A stretch of 64,000 bases of DNA. Source: Streptomyces sp. 1222.5. GTDB lineage: Bacteria; Actinomycetota; Actinomycetes; Streptomycetales; Streptomycetaceae. The notes under the pieces were generated by a model. That model had not been told where the DNA came from. It ran no database searches and saw only the letters and a program-made list of their open reading frames with translations. The translations under genes were made by a program, and so were the position numbers. The stretch lies in NCBI RefSeq assembly GCF_900105245.1, contig NZ_FNSZ01000001.1, forward strand, positions 1,116,001 to 1,180,000, in the 5' to 3' direction. Positions 8,604 through 16,542 of this stretch are shown piece by piece. How positions within the stretch are numbered: position 1 is the stretch's first letter; the number at the start of each line of letters is the position of its first letter.

Positions 8604-8617
8604 TGAGAGCGCTCTCA
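8604..8617. promoter_or_regulatory. LacI-type palindromic operator before the protease gene
   Basis: TGAGAGCGCTCTCA is a perfect 14-bp palindrome with the AGCGCT core of LacI-family sites. It differs from the CebR box at 1473-1486 only at the third position of each arm. It lies 48-61 bp upstream of the protease start codon, a usual promoter position. The cognate regulator is not in the window. Confidence 0.55.
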
Positions 8618-8718
8618 TGCTTGGCTGGGGCAGAGCGTAGCCACGCCGGAAAGTCAGGTCCATGCCAACGCGGGCAAAATCCGACGACGCCTCAGGCGGA
8701 CGGCGGGGCGCGGACGCG

Positions 8719-8746
8719 GCAGGGCCCCGCGCGCGCGGGGCCCTGC
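8719..8746. terminator. Stem-loop terminator after the small lipoprotein gene
   Basis: This is a perfect 28-bp inverted repeat, effectively a 12-bp GC stem with a GCGC loop, 20 bp past the stop of the leftward lipoprotein gene. Confidence 0.8.
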
Positions 8747-8766
8747 TGTGTGGTGCGGATGGTCGG

Positions 8767-9243
8767 TCAGCGCAGGTAGGTGTCGCACAGGGTGCCCGCC
8801 TCGGCGGGAGCGGCGGGCTGGTGGGCCAGGCGGCACACGGTGCGCATGTCGTCGGTGGTGCCCGGCCGCGGGGTGCGGGGGCGGGCCGGGTGGGGACGCG
8901 GGACGCGGTGGCGGTGCTCGGCCGCGTCGGGGCGGTGGGGTGCCGTGCGGTGCCGCGGCGCGGACCGTACCGGCATGCGGGGGTGCGGGTGCGGGGCGGG
9001 CCTCGCCGGGCGGTGCCGGGCGCCCTGGCGGCGGGCGGGCTGCTTCGGCTTGGCGTCGGTGCCGGTGTCGACGAGGGCACCGCGGGCGGGGGCCTGGCCG
9101 ACGGACGCGACGGCGGGCGACGGCGCACGGACGGTGGCGGCCTCCATGGCCGAGGGCGAGGTCCGGTGGGCGGGGATGTGGACGCAGCCCGCGGTGAACA
9201 GCAGGGCGGCGAGCGCGGTGAGAACGCGGAACTGGTGGTGCAT
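8767..9243 (-). CDS. Small His/Pro/Arg-rich lipoprotein
   Basis: From ATG 9243 the protein is 158 residues. A signal sequence ends in the lipobox F-T-A-G-C with Cys near residue 20, so it should be lipid-anchored outside the cell. The body is low complexity, rich in Pro, His, Arg and Ala, and ends with a short Cys-containing segment (MRTVCRLAHQPAAPAEAGTLC) that could form a disulfide. Two other frames are also open here because of the GC bias. I chose this one because only it has a lipoprotein signal, and a GAGGGG sequence touches the start. Function unknown. Confidence 0.6.
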   Translation of the reverse strand: MHHQFRVLTALAALLFTAGCVHIPAHRTSPSAMEAATVRAPSPAVASVGQAPARGALVDTGTDAKPKQPARRQGARHRPARPAPHPHPRMPVRSAPRHRTAPHRPDAAEHRHRVPRPHPARPRTPRPGTTDDMRTVCRLAHQPAAPAEAGTLCDTYLR

Positions 9244-9431
9244 CCCCTCAGGGTGGCGGCGCGGCGGGCACCACCGTGGGCCGCCTCGCGGGTGATCACC
9301 GGCACGGGTGACGCGGCCGAACGCGGGGATGATCGCACCGCCCGTTCCGCCGGGCGGTCGCGGGGAGTTCCTGAAGCGAGAGAGGATCGAATCCCTCGGG
9401 GCGGGGACACCACGTCTCCGGGCCCGCACGC

Positions 9432-9470
9432 CGCACGGCGGCCACCCTTGCGAGGGGTGACCGCCGTGCG
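9432..9470. terminator. Stem-loop terminator after the DUF1996 gene
   Basis: Arms 9432-9447 and 9455-9470 pair over 16 bp with one mismatch. A second short inverted repeat (about 9478-9497) lies between it and the stop codon of the leftward DUF1996 gene. Confidence 0.75.
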
Positions 9471-9527
9471 ACGGTTCCGGGACGGTCGTGTCCCGGGTCC
9501 GGCCGTGCCGGTCGTCGCGGGGGACGT

Positions 9528-11648
9528 TCAGTAGCGCAGACGCTTGGCCCGCACCAGCATGAACAGGCCCGAAAGGGCGAGCAGCACGCCGATGGCCGCG
9601 GGCCACAGTTGTGCGCCCGTCTCCGCCAGGCTGCCCCGGGACGCCTGGGGTTCGGTCTGCGCGCCCGCCGGCGACGGGTAGGCGGCGGCGGAGGCCTGGT
9701 CCGAAGCCGACGAGGCGGGCGCGGAGGAGCCGGATGCGGAGGCTGCCGGGGCCGGCGCGGAGTCAGCCGAAGTGGACCGGGGCTCGGCCGACTTGGCCGG
9801 TGTGGCCTTGTCGCCCTTGTCGTGCTTGGTGGTGCGGCCGGGCGAGGTGGACGCCTCGGTCCTGGGCGCCTGGCCGTCCGCGGAGGCCGTGGGCGCGGCG
9901 GTTCCGTCGCCGCCGGGTGCCGTGGTGTTGTCGTCGCCGGGTGCCGCCGTGTCGCCGTCGCCCGGTTCGCCGGTGGCGTCGTCGCCGGGTCCGGCCGTGG
10001 CACCGGAGCTCGCGGTGGGCGTCGCCGTCGCCCCGTCGCCGGGACCCGCCGTCGGCGACGCGGTCGAATTGCCGCCGTCACCGGTGCCGTTGCCAGCGCC
10101 GTCGCCGTTGTCACCGCCGTCGCCGCCGTCCGGACCGCAGGTGCGGCCGGAGTTGATGCAGTCGACCATCTTGCCCATCAGGTCCTCGTCGAAGACGTTG
10201 ATGAAGTCGCCGTGGTCGGTGACGGGCTTGTGCAGCTGCTCCGGGAAGGAGTCCACCGCGAACAGCGGTACGGTACGGCCGCCGTCCTGGACGCTCGGCG
10301 CGTCGATGTCGTAGACGATCCGCTGCACCAGCTGGGGTATCGCCCGGAAGCCGGCCGGGCAGGCGCCGTCGGCGCCCGTGAAGGCCACGTGGGTGCGGTG
10401 GTTGGCGCTGTCGATGTTGCGGCCGTCCCAGCAGCTCTGGAACCGGAAGGTGCGGACGACGTCACTGCCCTGCGGGCACAGCGGGTACTTGTCCTTCAGC
10501 TGCCGGTTCTCGAAACCGGTGCAGCTCCAGGACGCGTTCGCGTTGCCGGGGCCGTTGACGAACGCCTTGGCGTCGCCGGTGATGATGCGCAGCAGGCGCG
10601 GCATCGCCGTGACCTTCTCGCGCGGGTTGCCCACGAACGTCAGCGTCACCTGCTTGGGCGTGACGATCTTGCCCGCGTTGCCCTCCGTGCCGCCGCCCGG
10701 CGACCCGGCGTCGCGCTCCTGGGTGCCGTTCTGCAGGCGTATCACGGGCCAGTAGTAGGTGGACTTGTCGCCCTGGTCCACACAGCTCGTCTTGGCGTCG
10801 GCGAGGTCCTCGTCGCTCGCGAAGGCGGTGTTGCTCTGGTTGCCGATGTAGTCGTGGAAGTGGTGGGCGCCGTTGGTGACTCCCGGAGCGACGATGACGT
10901 TGTCCGAGTTGAACAGGCCGTTCGCGTTGACGCCGCAGTCGGAGGCGAAGGAACCGCGCGAGGCGCCGGACTGCTGGGGCGGGTTCTGCGCGTCGGGCTG
11001 TACGGAGGTGATGTCGACGTAGTCGGAGACGACGGGGCCGTTGCCGCCCTGTCCCGCGCCGCCCGGCGCCTGGCTCTCCCCGCCCTGCTGGGATCCCGCG
11101 CTCGGGGCGGCGGTCGCCCCGTCGCCGTTGCCGCCGCCCTCGCCGGGCCGCAGGGTGCAGCCGGCCAGGTCGTCCAGGCCCTCGGAGCGGTCGCCCGCGC
11201 GGTCGATGGCGTCGGCCATCCTGCCGATGGTCTCCGCCCGCTTCTCCTTCAGCGGGTTCATGATGGAGTCGTCGACGGAGTCGGCGTCCTGACCGCCGGC
11301 CTGTCCCGCGGCGCGGAGCTGCTGGTAGGCCGCCGCCGTCTGCTGGTCCAGCGCGGCGAGTTGACGGTCGACGTCCTCACGGGCCCCGTCCGGTACGTCC
11401 GTGAGCCGGCTGCCGACATCGGGGCAGTCGATGGTCGCCATGCCCGACGAGAGAACCTGTCCCGAGGTGGTGGTGGAGCCGTCGCCCCAGCCTTCGGAGG
11501 CCGAGGCGTAGACGTTGGCCGCCACGAGCCCGCCTCCGCCCAGCATCAGGGCGACCGCTGCGAAGGTCGCGCGTCGTGCGCCGGTCGGGCGTCTGCGCCT
11601 GTTGCGTACCAAGGTCGTCCCCTGTGTCTCATCGCCGGTCTCGGGCAT
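9528..11648 (-). CDS. Sortase-anchored DUF1996 cell-surface protein
   Basis: The 706-residue protein has an N-terminal signal with a basic start (RNRRRRPTGARR) and hydrophobic core (about 27-50). A Gly/Asp/Gln-rich linker follows, then a DUF1996 domain (about 230-500) recognisable by NGAHHFHDYIGN, SCWDGRN and HRTHVAFTGADGACPAGFRAIPQL. A long Gly/Asp/Thr-Ala-Ser repeat region (about 510-670) probably spans the cell wall. The C-terminus is a sorting signal: LAETG, then a hydrophobic helix and the basic tail RAKRLRY. LAxTG is the pattern used by class E sortases of Streptomyces. It should be covalently fixed to peptidoglycan. DUF1996 is related to fungal secreted WSC-type proteins; its activity is unknown. 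A GGGGGA ribosome site precedes the ATG. Confidence 0.88.
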   Translation of the reverse strand: MPETGDETQGTTLVRNRRRRPTGARRATFAAVALMLGGGGLVAANVYASASEGWGDGSTTTSGQVLSSGMATIDCPDVGSRLTDVPDGAREDVDRQLAALDQQTAAAYQQLRAAGQAGGQDADSVDDSIMNPLKEKRAETIGRMADAIDRAGDRSEGLDDLAGCTLRPGEGGGNGDGATAAPSAGSQQGGESQAPGGAGQGGNGPVVSDYVDITSVQPDAQNPPQQSGASRGSFASDCGVNANGLFNSDNVIVAPGVTNGAHHFHDYIGNQSNTAFASDEDLADAKTSCVDQGDKSTYYWPVIRLQNGTQERDAGSPGGGTEGNAGKIVTPKQVTLTFVGNPREKVTAMPRLLRIITGDAKAFVNGPGNANASWSCTGFENRQLKDKYPLCPQGSDVVRTFRFQSCWDGRNIDSANHRTHVAFTGADGACPAGFRAIPQLVQRIVYDIDAPSVQDGGRTVPLFAVDSFPEQLHKPVTDHGDFINVFDEDLMGKMVDCINSGRTCGPDGGDGGDNGDGAGNGTGDGGNSTASPTAGPGDGATATPTASSGATAGPGDDATGEPGDGDTAAPGDDNTTAPGGDGTAAPTASADGQAPRTEASTSPGRTTKHDKGDKATPAKSAEPRSTSADSAPAPAASASGSSAPASSASDQASAAAYPSPAGAQTEPQASRGSLAETGAQLWPAAIGVLLALSGLFMLVRAKRLRY

Positions 11649-11969
11649 GGAGTTCCCCCGAGCCTCATACGGAGGACGGTGCCACTGTGTTCAACCGAAT
11701 CGCGAATTCACCGGGATCTCACAGGAAAACGTGAGGCACATCTCTTCCCGGTCGAACGTCGTCACGAACATCACGAATACGTATCGGACATTCCACACCT
11801 CAACCTTCACACGAGGTACACACGTTGGCTAGGTTGACGCGAGGCCGCCCGGCTGAGCCCCGGCGAGCCGCCGTGTGGTCCGGCGCCGGGTGCTCGACGG
11901 GTCGGGCGGGACGGCCCAACTGCCCTGCGGGGCAACTGCCCTGCGGGGCAAGGAAGGAGCACGTCTTCC
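11649..11969. promoter_or_regulatory. Divergent promoter region with two tandem hairpins
   Basis: These 321 bp separate the divergent DUF1996 and NlpC/P60 genes. About 11690-11830 is AT-richer and should hold the promoters. At 11921-11934 and 11937-11950 the 14-mer TGCCCTGCGGGGCA occurs twice in tandem. Each copy folds into a 5-bp stem with a TGCG loop, and the second abuts the AGGAAGGAG ribosome site at 11951-11959 of the rightward gene. Confidence 0.55.
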
Positions 11970-13736
11970 ATGGCGCCGGAGAACCGCGACGAGGTTCGGC
12001 AGCGGATCGATTCCCTCTACGACCGGGCGGAGAACGCGACCGGGAACTTCAACGCGACCCGGGCCATGGCGGCCCGCACGCGGTCCCGGGGCGTTCCGCT
12101 GGCCAAGCGGCGGGGGTCGTCCGGCCAGGATCCCGCGCACGACGCGGTGGCCCGGCAGTGGTTCGACGGGGTACGCGCCACACTCGGTCCGACCGTCCCC
12201 GCCGTCCTGCCCGCCGACCGGCTGCCCGCCGCGCCCGCGCGTCCGCGCGACGGGATGGGCGGTCTTCCGGGGGCCGACCGGGAGAGCCGCGCGCTCACGG
12301 GCGGCGACCGGAGGGAACTCGCTCTTCCGGGTCCCGACAGGGAAGTCCTCGCTCTTCCTGCCGGCGACAGGGAGGCTTTGGCCCTTCCGGCAGGTGGAGG
12401 GGACTCCCTCGGGCTGCCGCCGGGCGAGGGCGTGGACGCCGTCGGCCTCGCCGGCGGCGGAGGGGAGGTCCGGGCCCTGCCCGCCGGTGACCGGCGGACT
12501 GCGGAGACGGATGGCCCGGCTCTCCTGCTGTCCGACACCCTCCTCCCGCGCGACGGCCGCGCGACGGCCGCCCTGACGGCCGGTCCGGCGACGGAGCCGC
12601 CCGCGTTCCCCCGGCAGGCCACGGAGAGCGTCCGGACGGCGGTGCCCGTTGTCCAAACCGTCCAACAGCCTTACTTCGCGGATGACTTGCCCGGCGGAGG
12701 TGCGGGCTGGGTACCGGACCCCGCCTGGGCACACTCCTCTTCCTACGCCGGTGCACAGCAACTGGCCGAGCCGCCCTCGGGCCAGGCCGCGCAGACGGCC
12801 CAGCCGGCTCAGGCGGAGCAGTGGCGGCAGCCCGCGTGGGAGGCACCCGGTCCGGCGGCGGCCGCCCTGGCGATGCCGGCCGCGGGAGTGCGGACCATGC
12901 CCACGGCGACCCCCGTGACCGACACCGGCTCCTTCACCTACCCACCGGCGCCCACCGGCGTCACGGACACCGGGTCCTTCACCTACCAGCCCGCCCCCGC
13001 CGTCACGGACACCGGGTCCTTCACCTACCCACCGGCGCCCACCGCCGTCACGGACACCGGGTCCTTCACCTACCCGCCCGCCCCCGCCGTCACGGACACC
13101 GGGTCCTTCACCTACCCGCCCGCCCCCGCCGTCACGGACACCGGGTCCTTCACCTACCCGCCCACATCCGCCGCGCCCTTCGCCGACACCGGCGCCGCCG
13201 CCTACTCACCCGCGCCCCTCACCGACACCGGGTCCCTCACCTACCCGGTAGCGCCCACCCCTGTCGTCGACACCGGCTCCTTCGCCCCTCTCTCGGACAC
13301 CGGCTCCTACACCGCCCCGGTGTCCCCGGCCGCCGACCCGCTCCCGCTGCCCGTGCCCGTCCCCGAGTCGCCGCGCGCTCTCCGTGCCGCGAAGGCCATC
13401 GCGTTCGCCCGGGCGCAGGTCGGCAAGCCGTGCGTCTGGGGAGCGACCGGACCCGATTCCTACGACTGTTCCAGCCTCACGCTGGCCGCGTGGCGGGCGG
13501 CCGGTGTCGCGCTGCCGCGTGCCGCGCACCAGCAGGCCCTGGCCGGCGCTCCGGTCACGCTCGCCGGGATCGAACCCGGTGATCTCGTCCTCTTCTTCGA
13601 CGACGACCGGCACGTGGGCCTGCACGTCGGCGACGGCATGATGGTCCACGCCCCCGGACCGGGGTCGACCATCCGCGAGGAGTCGATCTACGGCGCCGGG
13701 GAGGCGGCGATCCACCGCGTCGTCCGGCCGGCCTGA
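11970..13736 (+). CDS. NlpC/P60 cell-wall hydrolase domain protein with tandem repeats
   Basis: The 588-residue protein has a strong GGAAGGAG ribosome site. Residues 1-60 look like a short charged helix found at the start of streptomycete NlpC/P60 proteins. Residues 95-170 contain degenerate LPxxDRE repeats. Residues 315-450 contain six near-perfect and several decayed 14-15-residue repeats built on VTDTGSFTYPP. The C-terminal 115 residues are an NlpC/P60 peptidase: VGKPCVWGATGPDSYDCSSL with catalytic Cys near 500, then HVGLHVGDGMMVHA with the His. It should cleave cell-wall peptides. No signal peptide or membrane segment is visible, which is odd for a wall hydrolase. Confidence 0.85.
   Translation: MAPENRDEVRQRIDSLYDRAENATGNFNATRAMAARTRSRGVPLAKRRGSSGQDPAHDAVARQWFDGVRATLGPTVPAVLPADRLPAAPARPRDGMGGLPGADRESRALTGGDRRELALPGPDREVLALPAGDREALALPAGGGDSLGLPPGEGVDAVGLAGGGGEVRALPAGDRRTAETDGPALLLSDTLLPRDGRATAALTAGPATEPPAFPRQATESVRTAVPVVQTVQQPYFADDLPGGGAGWVPDPAWAHSSSYAGAQQLAEPPSGQAAQTAQPAQAEQWRQPAWEAPGPAAAALAMPAAGVRTMPTATPVTDTGSFTYPPAPTGVTDTGSFTYQPAPAVTDTGSFTYPPAPTAVTDTGSFTYPPAPAVTDTGSFTYPPAPAVTDTGSFTYPPTSAAPFADTGAAAYSPAPLTDTGSLTYPVAPTPVVDTGSFAPLSDTGSYTAPVSPAADPLPLPVPVPESPRALRAAKAIAFARAQVGKPCVWGATGPDSYDCSSLTLAAWRAAGVALPRAAHQQALAGAPVTLAGIEPGDLVLFFDDDRHVGLHVGDGMMVHAPGPGSTIREESIYGAGEAAIHRVVRPA
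12915..13173 (+). repeat. In-frame tandem repeats, six units of 42-45 bp
   Basis: Six consecutive units encode VTDTGSFTY followed by a Pro/Ala tail of five or six residues. Units two to six begin with the same DNA (GTCACGGACACCGGGTCCTT), so expansion is recent at the nucleotide level. Decayed copies continue to about 13320. Units are multiples of three, so gain or loss of units keeps the frame. Confidence 0.85.
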
Positions 13737-13742
13737 CCGGGA

Positions 13743-14801
13743 TCAGTCCCGGCGCCGCCGGACGCGCCGGGACTCGTAGTGGTCGAGGAGGGTCTTCTCC
13801 ACCGGCCGGTAGGTGAGGCCCAGTTCGTCGATGCCGCGACGGTTGTCGACCCGGAAGCGGATGCCGAGGTGCCCCCGGATGTAGTCCTGGGTGAGGCCGA
13901 AGGCGGGACCCAGGATCCGCACGGGCCAGTGCGGCAGCACGGTGCGGGGCAGCCGCAGGTCGCGGGGGTGCCGGGCGCGGATGATGCGGGACATCTCGTG
14001 GAACGACGTCATGGTGTCGTTCGCGACGATGTACCGCCCGTGCGCCGCGGGGTTCTCGGCGGCCGCGATGTGCGCGTCGGCGACGTCCCGGACGTCCGCC
14101 GTGGTGAAGCTGAAGTCGGGGGCGCCGTAGCAGAAGTAGCCGCGGAACAGCTCGTCGAGCAGGAAGAGACTGCCCGAGTCCGACGCGGGGGTGAACGACG
14201 GGCCCAGGATCAGTCCGGGGTTGACGGACACCATGCGCCAGCGGTCCTGTGCCGCCTCGGCGTCCCACGCGGCGCGCTCCGCCATGGTCTTGGCGTAGTG
14301 GTAGGGGTTGTTCTCCACCGTGCTGGTGCTGTTGACGTACCGTTCCGACAGCACCTGGCCGTCCATCGCGCGGACGTCGGCGTAGTCGCCGAAGATCGCG
14401 CCCACGGTGGAGGTGAACACCAGGGTCCGCACCTCGGGGGTGCGTTCGACGGCGGCCAGGACGTTGCGGGTGCCGAGCAGCGCGGGCTCCACGACGTCCC
14501 GTCGTCCGTCCCTGATGCGCTCGGGCATGAGGAACGGCGAGGCCACGTGGAAGACGGCGGAGCAGTCGCGGAAGGCCGGGTCGAAGGAGCCCTCCGTCAG
14601 CAGGTCGGCCTCGAACAGCCGCAGCCGGCCGGGGAACGCCTCCTGGAGCTCCCACAGCGGGCGCACCTTGGGTCCGTCGGAGGCCCGCCGCACGGTGGCC
14701 CGTACCTCGTAGCCTCGTTCCAGCAGACGCCGTACCAGATGACTGCCGACGAATCCGCTGCCGCCCGTCACCGCCGCGATCGTCGCCGTGTCCTCGCCCA
14801 C
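13743..14801 (-). CDS. NAD(P)-dependent epimerase/reductase (extended SDR)
   Basis: From GTG 14801 the protein is about 352 residues. The Rossmann motif TGGSGFVGSHLV begins about residue 12, and the catalytic pair is YHYAK near residue 170 (Y-x-x-x-K). The arrangement resembles dihydroflavonol-4-reductase/3-beta-HSD-type extended SDRs, which reduce ketones or epimerise sugars. Which substrate applies cannot be told. The start is chosen because GGAAGGGGGCGGGG precedes it and the Rossmann motif should lie close to the N-terminus. Longer in-frame starts (14843, 14936) add an Arg-rich extension without coding signal. The gene ends 6 bp from the convergent NlpC/P60 gene. Confidence 0.85.
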   Translation of the reverse strand: MGEDTATIAAVTGGSGFVGSHLVRRLLERGYEVRATVRRASDGPKVRPLWELQEAFPGRLRLFEADLLTEGSFDPAFRDCSAVFHVASPFLMPERIRDGRRDVVEPALLGTRNVLAAVERTPEVRTLVFTSTVGAIFGDYADVRAMDGQVLSERYVNSTSTVENNPYHYAKTMAERAAWDAEAAQDRWRMVSVNPGLILGPSFTPASDSGSLFLLDELFRGYFCYGAPDFSFTTADVRDVADAHIAAAENPAAHGRYIVANDTMTSFHEMSRIIRARHPRDLRLPRTVLPHWPVRILGPAFGLTQDYIRGHLGIRFRVDNRRGIDELGLTYRPVEKTLLDHYESRRVRRRRD

Positions 14802-14933
14802 GGTCCCCGCCCCCTTCCGGTCGGCCGCCGCCGTTCGCCGCATCGAGGGACAGGCTGGCGCACGGGCCCGCGCGAGGGAACAGGGAGAGAGGCTCCGCAT
14901 CGGCTCGCGCCCATAAGGCACTCCTGGGCAGGG

Positions 14934-14950
14934 CATAAGATCGCCTTATG
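14934..14950. promoter_or_regulatory. Inverted repeat CATAAG-N5-CTTATG
   Basis: A perfect 6-bp inverted repeat with a 5-bp spacer lies in the region between the divergent SDR and ferredoxin reductase genes. A further CATAAGG copy occurs about 20 bp upstream. It looks like a regulator site; no candidate regulator is adjacent. Confidence 0.35.
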
Positions 14951-14975
14951 AGGTCATAGACCGGACCCCCGTACT

Positions 14976-14995
14976 AACTTAGGGCTGCCTTAGTT
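14976..14995. promoter_or_regulatory. Candidate DtxR/IdeR (DmdR1)-type iron box
   Basis: A 20-bp imperfect dyad with arms AACTTAGGGC and TGCCTTAGTT (7 of 10 symmetrical positions) lies about 50 bp upstream of the ferredoxin reductase ATG. It resembles, but does not fully match, the TTAGGTTAGGCTNACCTAA iron boxes of Streptomyces. Iron control of a ferredoxin reductase would be sensible. Confidence 0.35.
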
Positions 14996-15044
14996 TAGGC
15001 TTCCCAGTCGAGACGCCTGTCGCACGCTCGAAGGGAACCTGATC

Positions 15045-16409
15045 ATGCCGCGCCCGCTGCGGGTAGCCATCGTCGGAGCCGGCCCCGCCGGGATCTACGC
15101 CGCCGACGCCCTGCTCAAGTCCGAGGTGGCCGCCGACCCCGGTGTGTCCATCGACCTCTTCGAGCGGATGCCCGCCCCGTTCGGCCTGATCCGGTACGGC
15201 GTCGCACCCGATCACCCGCGTATCAAGGGCATCATCACCGCCCTGCACCAGGTGCTGGACAAGCCGCAGATCCGCCTCTTCGGCAACGTCGACTACCCGA
15301 CGGACATCAGCCTGGACGACCTGCGCACCTTCTACGACGCGGTGGTCTTCTCCACGGGCGCGACGGCCGACCGTGAGCTGGCCGTCCCGGGCATCGACCT
15401 GGACGGCTCCTACGGCGCCGCCGACTTCGTCCTGTGGTACGACGGTCACCCGGACGTGCCGCGCACCTGGCCGCTGGAGGCCGAGAAGGTCGCCGTGCTC
15501 GGCGTCGGCAACGTCGCGCTGGACGTCGCCCGCATCCTCGCCAAGACCGCCGACGAGCTGCTCCCGACCGAGATACCCCCGAACGTCCACGACGGCCTGA
15601 AGGCCAACAAGGCACGGGAGATCCACGTCTTCGGCCGCCGCGGTCCGGCGCAGGCGAAGTTCAGCCCGATGGAACTGCGCGAGCTGGACCACTCCCCCAA
15701 CATCGAGGTCATCGTCGACCCCGAGGACATCGACTACGACGCCGGCTCGATCGAGACCCGGCGCGGCAACAAGCAGGCCGACATGGTCGCCAAGACGCTG
15801 GAGAACTGGGCGATCCGGGACGTCGGCGACCGCCCGCACAAGCTGTTCCTGCACTTCTTCGAGTCGCCGACCGAGATCCTCGGCGAGGACGGCAAGGTCG
15901 TCGGCCTGCGCACCGAGCGCACCGCGCTGGACGGCACCGGCAACGTCAAGGGCACCGGCGAGTTCAAGGACTGGGACGTCACCGCCGTCTACCGGGCCGT
16001 CGGCTACCTCTCCGACAAGCTGCCCAAGCTGCCCTGGGACATCACTTCGGGCACCGTGCCGGACGACGGCGGCCGCGTGATCGAGGAGGGCGGCGGCCAT
16101 CTGCAGTCCACCTACGTCACCGGCTGGATCCGGCGCGGCCCGGTCGGTCTGATCGGTCACACCAAGGGTGACGCCAACGAGACCGTGGGCAACCTGCTCG
16201 ACGACTACGCGGGCGGCCGTCTGCACACGCCGGCCTCCCCGGAGCCGGAGGCCGTGGACGCCTTCCTCGCCGAGCGCGGCGCCCGCGTCACCACCTGGGA
16301 CGGCTGGTACAAGCTGGACGCCGCCGAGCGGGCGCTCGGTGCACCGCAGGGCCGCGAGCGCGTGAAGATCGTCGAGCGCGAGGACATGCTGCGGGAGAGC
16401 GGGGCGTAA
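15045..16409 (+). CDS. fprA: Adrenodoxin-type ferredoxin-NADP+ reductase (FprA-like)
   Basis: The 454-residue flavoprotein passes electrons between NADPH and ferredoxins, for example to supply cytochromes P450. An FAD-binding GAGPAGIYAADALL motif is at residues 9-22, followed by PAPFGLIRYGVAPDHPRIK, a signature of the adrenodoxin reductase group. GVGNVALDVARILAK near 150 is the NADP site. GRRGPAQAKFSPMELREL near 200 is also typical of this group. C-terminal GWIRRGPVGLIGHTKGDANET completes the FAD site. Length fits the family (about 450). A GAAGGGAA ribosome site precedes the ATG. A candidate iron box lies upstream and a strong terminator downstream, so it is probably monocistronic. Confidence 0.93.
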   Translation: MPRPLRVAIVGAGPAGIYAADALLKSEVAADPGVSIDLFERMPAPFGLIRYGVAPDHPRIKGIITALHQVLDKPQIRLFGNVDYPTDISLDDLRTFYDAVVFSTGATADRELAVPGIDLDGSYGAADFVLWYDGHPDVPRTWPLEAEKVAVLGVGNVALDVARILAKTADELLPTEIPPNVHDGLKANKAREIHVFGRRGPAQAKFSPMELRELDHSPNIEVIVDPEDIDYDAGSIETRRGNKQADMVAKTLENWAIRDVGDRPHKLFLHFFESPTEILGEDGKVVGLRTERTALDGTGNVKGTGEFKDWDVTAVYRAVGYLSDKLPKLPWDITSGTVPDDGGRVIEEGGGHLQSTYVTGWIRRGPVGLIGHTKGDANETVGNLLDDYAGGRLHTPASPEPEAVDAFLAERGARVTTWDGWYKLDAAERALGAPQGRERVKIVEREDMLRESGA

Positions 16410-16431
16410 CTCCCCGGTCCCGTCGAGCCCG

Positions 16432-16465
16432 GAGGGGGCCGGTGCCGAAGGGCGCCGGCCCCCTC
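16432..16465. terminator. Stem-loop terminator after fprA
   Basis: Arms 16432-16446 and 16451-16465 pair over 15 bp (one G-T wobble) around a GAAG tetraloop, 23 bp past the fprA stop codon. Confidence 0.85.
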
Positions 16466-16542
16466 GCCCTGTCCGGAACCGCACACCCCGGCCCGCGCGG
16501 ACACCCAACAGACCGCAGGGGCCGCCCTGTTAGGGTCCTTCG

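Noticed and set aside
9375..9415. A GGATCGAATCC stretch like a tRNA T-arm
   Set aside because: No acceptor stem, D-arm or anticodon arm can be drawn around it; it lies in an intergenic terminator region.
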